Shown here in pieces: positions 62,969 through 64,000 of a stretch of 64,000 nt of DNA. The DNA is from Patiria miniata. Lineage: Eukaryota > Echinodermata > Asteroidea > Valvatida > Asterinidae. The first letter of the stretch is position 1. The number at the start of each line of letters is the position of its first letter. The DNA lies in contig NW_024037048.1 of the NCBI RefSeq assembly GCF_015706575.1, positions 9,813,512 through 9,877,511 of the forward strand. Reading direction: 5' to 3'. The notes below the pieces were generated by a model. That model did no database searches. It was not told the DNA's origin and worked only from the letters and a program-made list of their open reading frames with translations. The position numbers and the translations under genes are program-made.

Positions 62969-64000
62969 GTAAACAAGCAAACATTTTGTTGTTTTCTTCA
63001 GTCAACGTTTGGGCTTCGCTCGTACCCCCCGCCCTGCAAACAGTACGCTGGGATACTCTGATGAGCTTCACAGAATCTTGTGAAGGAAGTGGCCTATGAC
63101 CTATGTATAAAGCATCTGGCTGCAGCTGTTCAAGACCGTAGTTAGACAATGTGCCAAAACGCTATCCGAAAACTTCCCATAGAATTGCGCACATTCTATA
63201 CCGGATGTGATTTCTGTTTCATTGCGGACCATGTGGACAAAATTTTGAGCGTCGCATAATGCAATCCGACCGTTCGTGATTCGAAACAGAGCCTGAGCGA
63301 GTGACGGGAATTGTAAATTTACAACACAGATAAGTTTTACAGAATTTCCTACATTATTACGCTTTTCAACGAGAAAAAAACATCTCTAAACTGGAATACA
63401 AGAGTAATGAATCAGTCTTAACGGCCGTTTCAAACCTTGCAGAGTCATGACCTTGATGACGCGCAGGTCACTTGTGACATAAAATCCAACCAATCAGAGC
63501 ATGAATTCATCAGAGTATCCCAGCGTCCTGTTTGCAGGGCGGGGGGTACGAGCGAACGTTTGGGCTAGGGTTAACATGGTTAAAAAAGAAAGTGAATTGG
63601 GAAAACCCCAGAAATCCTGCCATATCCGATTGCAAACAGAAAGTAGGCATTAGTTACACGTAACAACAGTAGTTCAAGGAAACAAAATAGCAACTGTGAT
63701 TTGTATTTGCGGCCAGACTTTCCAAGTTCTCAACACGAAACCTAGATCCAATCCGATTATATTCTTCCTGTTATCATGCTCAAATTACATGTACAAAGCT
63801 TAAAGGGGCATCAAGGCCTGATTCCCCGAAAATCTTATGTTTTGGATTGTTTACTTATCCTATTTTAAAGGTCTGATTGAAAGGAAATTAACCTAATGTC
63901 TTACCGTTCTTGAGAAAAGACCAAAATAACTGGTTTACATCGGACACGGTGGACATTTTGTGGCATACGTATTTCGAGCTGTGTTGTGTGTTTGTCACAT
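62969..64000. other. MYO1 intron, right end of window
   Basis: Holds the Mutator-like element at 63015-63556. Beyond it I see no further exon; 63800-64000 ('cttaaaggggcatcaaggcc') may be the beginning of another MITE. Confidence 0.45.
63015..63556. mobile_element. Mutator-like MITE with 9-bp target duplication
   Basis: Termini of ~65 bp: TTCGCTCGTACCCCCCGCCC, CTGCAAACAGTACGCTGGGA, TACTCTGATGA and their inverse. CGTTTGGGC stands immediately outside both ends, a 9-bp direct repeat as left by MULEs. 542 bp, no coding frame. Confidence 0.82.

Overview
The window is animal nuclear DNA: AT-rich, with short exons bounded by GT/AG splice sites, long introns packed with small palindromic transposable elements (MITEs), tRNA-derived SINE remnants and minisatellites. 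Gene content and repeat style suggest a marine invertebrate, most likely an echinoderm or other invertebrate deuterostome. That placement is an inference. There is no bacterial operon, rRNA, CRISPR array or convincing functional tRNA gene.

Three protein-coding genes can be reconstructed exon by exon. (1) 934-25679, plus strand: the C-terminal half of a Na+/Ca2+ exchanger (SLC8/NCX). Thirteen exons cover two Calx-beta domains, the acidic loop, the second membrane half with the alpha-2 repeat, and the stop; the N-terminal half lies left of the window. One exon is only 22 nt. Another appears to lack one C in a C-run, which breaks the frame. (2) 40713-48200, minus strand: an AF9/ENL (MLLT3/MLLT1) chromatin reader that looks complete in five coding exons (about 692 aa), with an N-terminal YEATS domain, a long Lys/Ser/Glu/Pro linker and a C-terminal AHD. 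(3) 49568-62968, plus strand: the start of a class I long-tailed myosin (MYO1E/F type), with an ATG-only candidate first exon and two motor-domain exons; the rest lies to the right. Genes 2 and 3 are head to head, their proposed start codons about 1.4 kb apart. The three genes have unrelated roles (membrane Ca2+ export, transcription elongation/chromatin reading, actin motor) and show no sign of acting as a unit.

Most remaining sequence is repetitive. A 10-11 bp minisatellite family recurs as five arrays in one orientation (6.6, 35-36.5, 44.6-45.3, 45.7-46.2 kb and related tracts) and one in the opposite orientation (11.5 kb). Intron 8 of the exchanger carries about six 145-bp tandem copies of its own 3' end, including the splice acceptor and first bases of the next exon. 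A five-copy 145-bp array (51.1-51.8 kb) and a 43-bp array (52.2-52.8 kb) lie in myosin intron 1. At least a dozen MITE families are recognisable, several with clear target-site duplications (TWA Harbinger-like, 8-bp hAT-like, 9-bp Mutator-like, TA Tc1/mariner- or pogo-like, TTAA), and several are nested. The 15-kb stretch at 25.7-40.7 kb holds no gene I can recognise.
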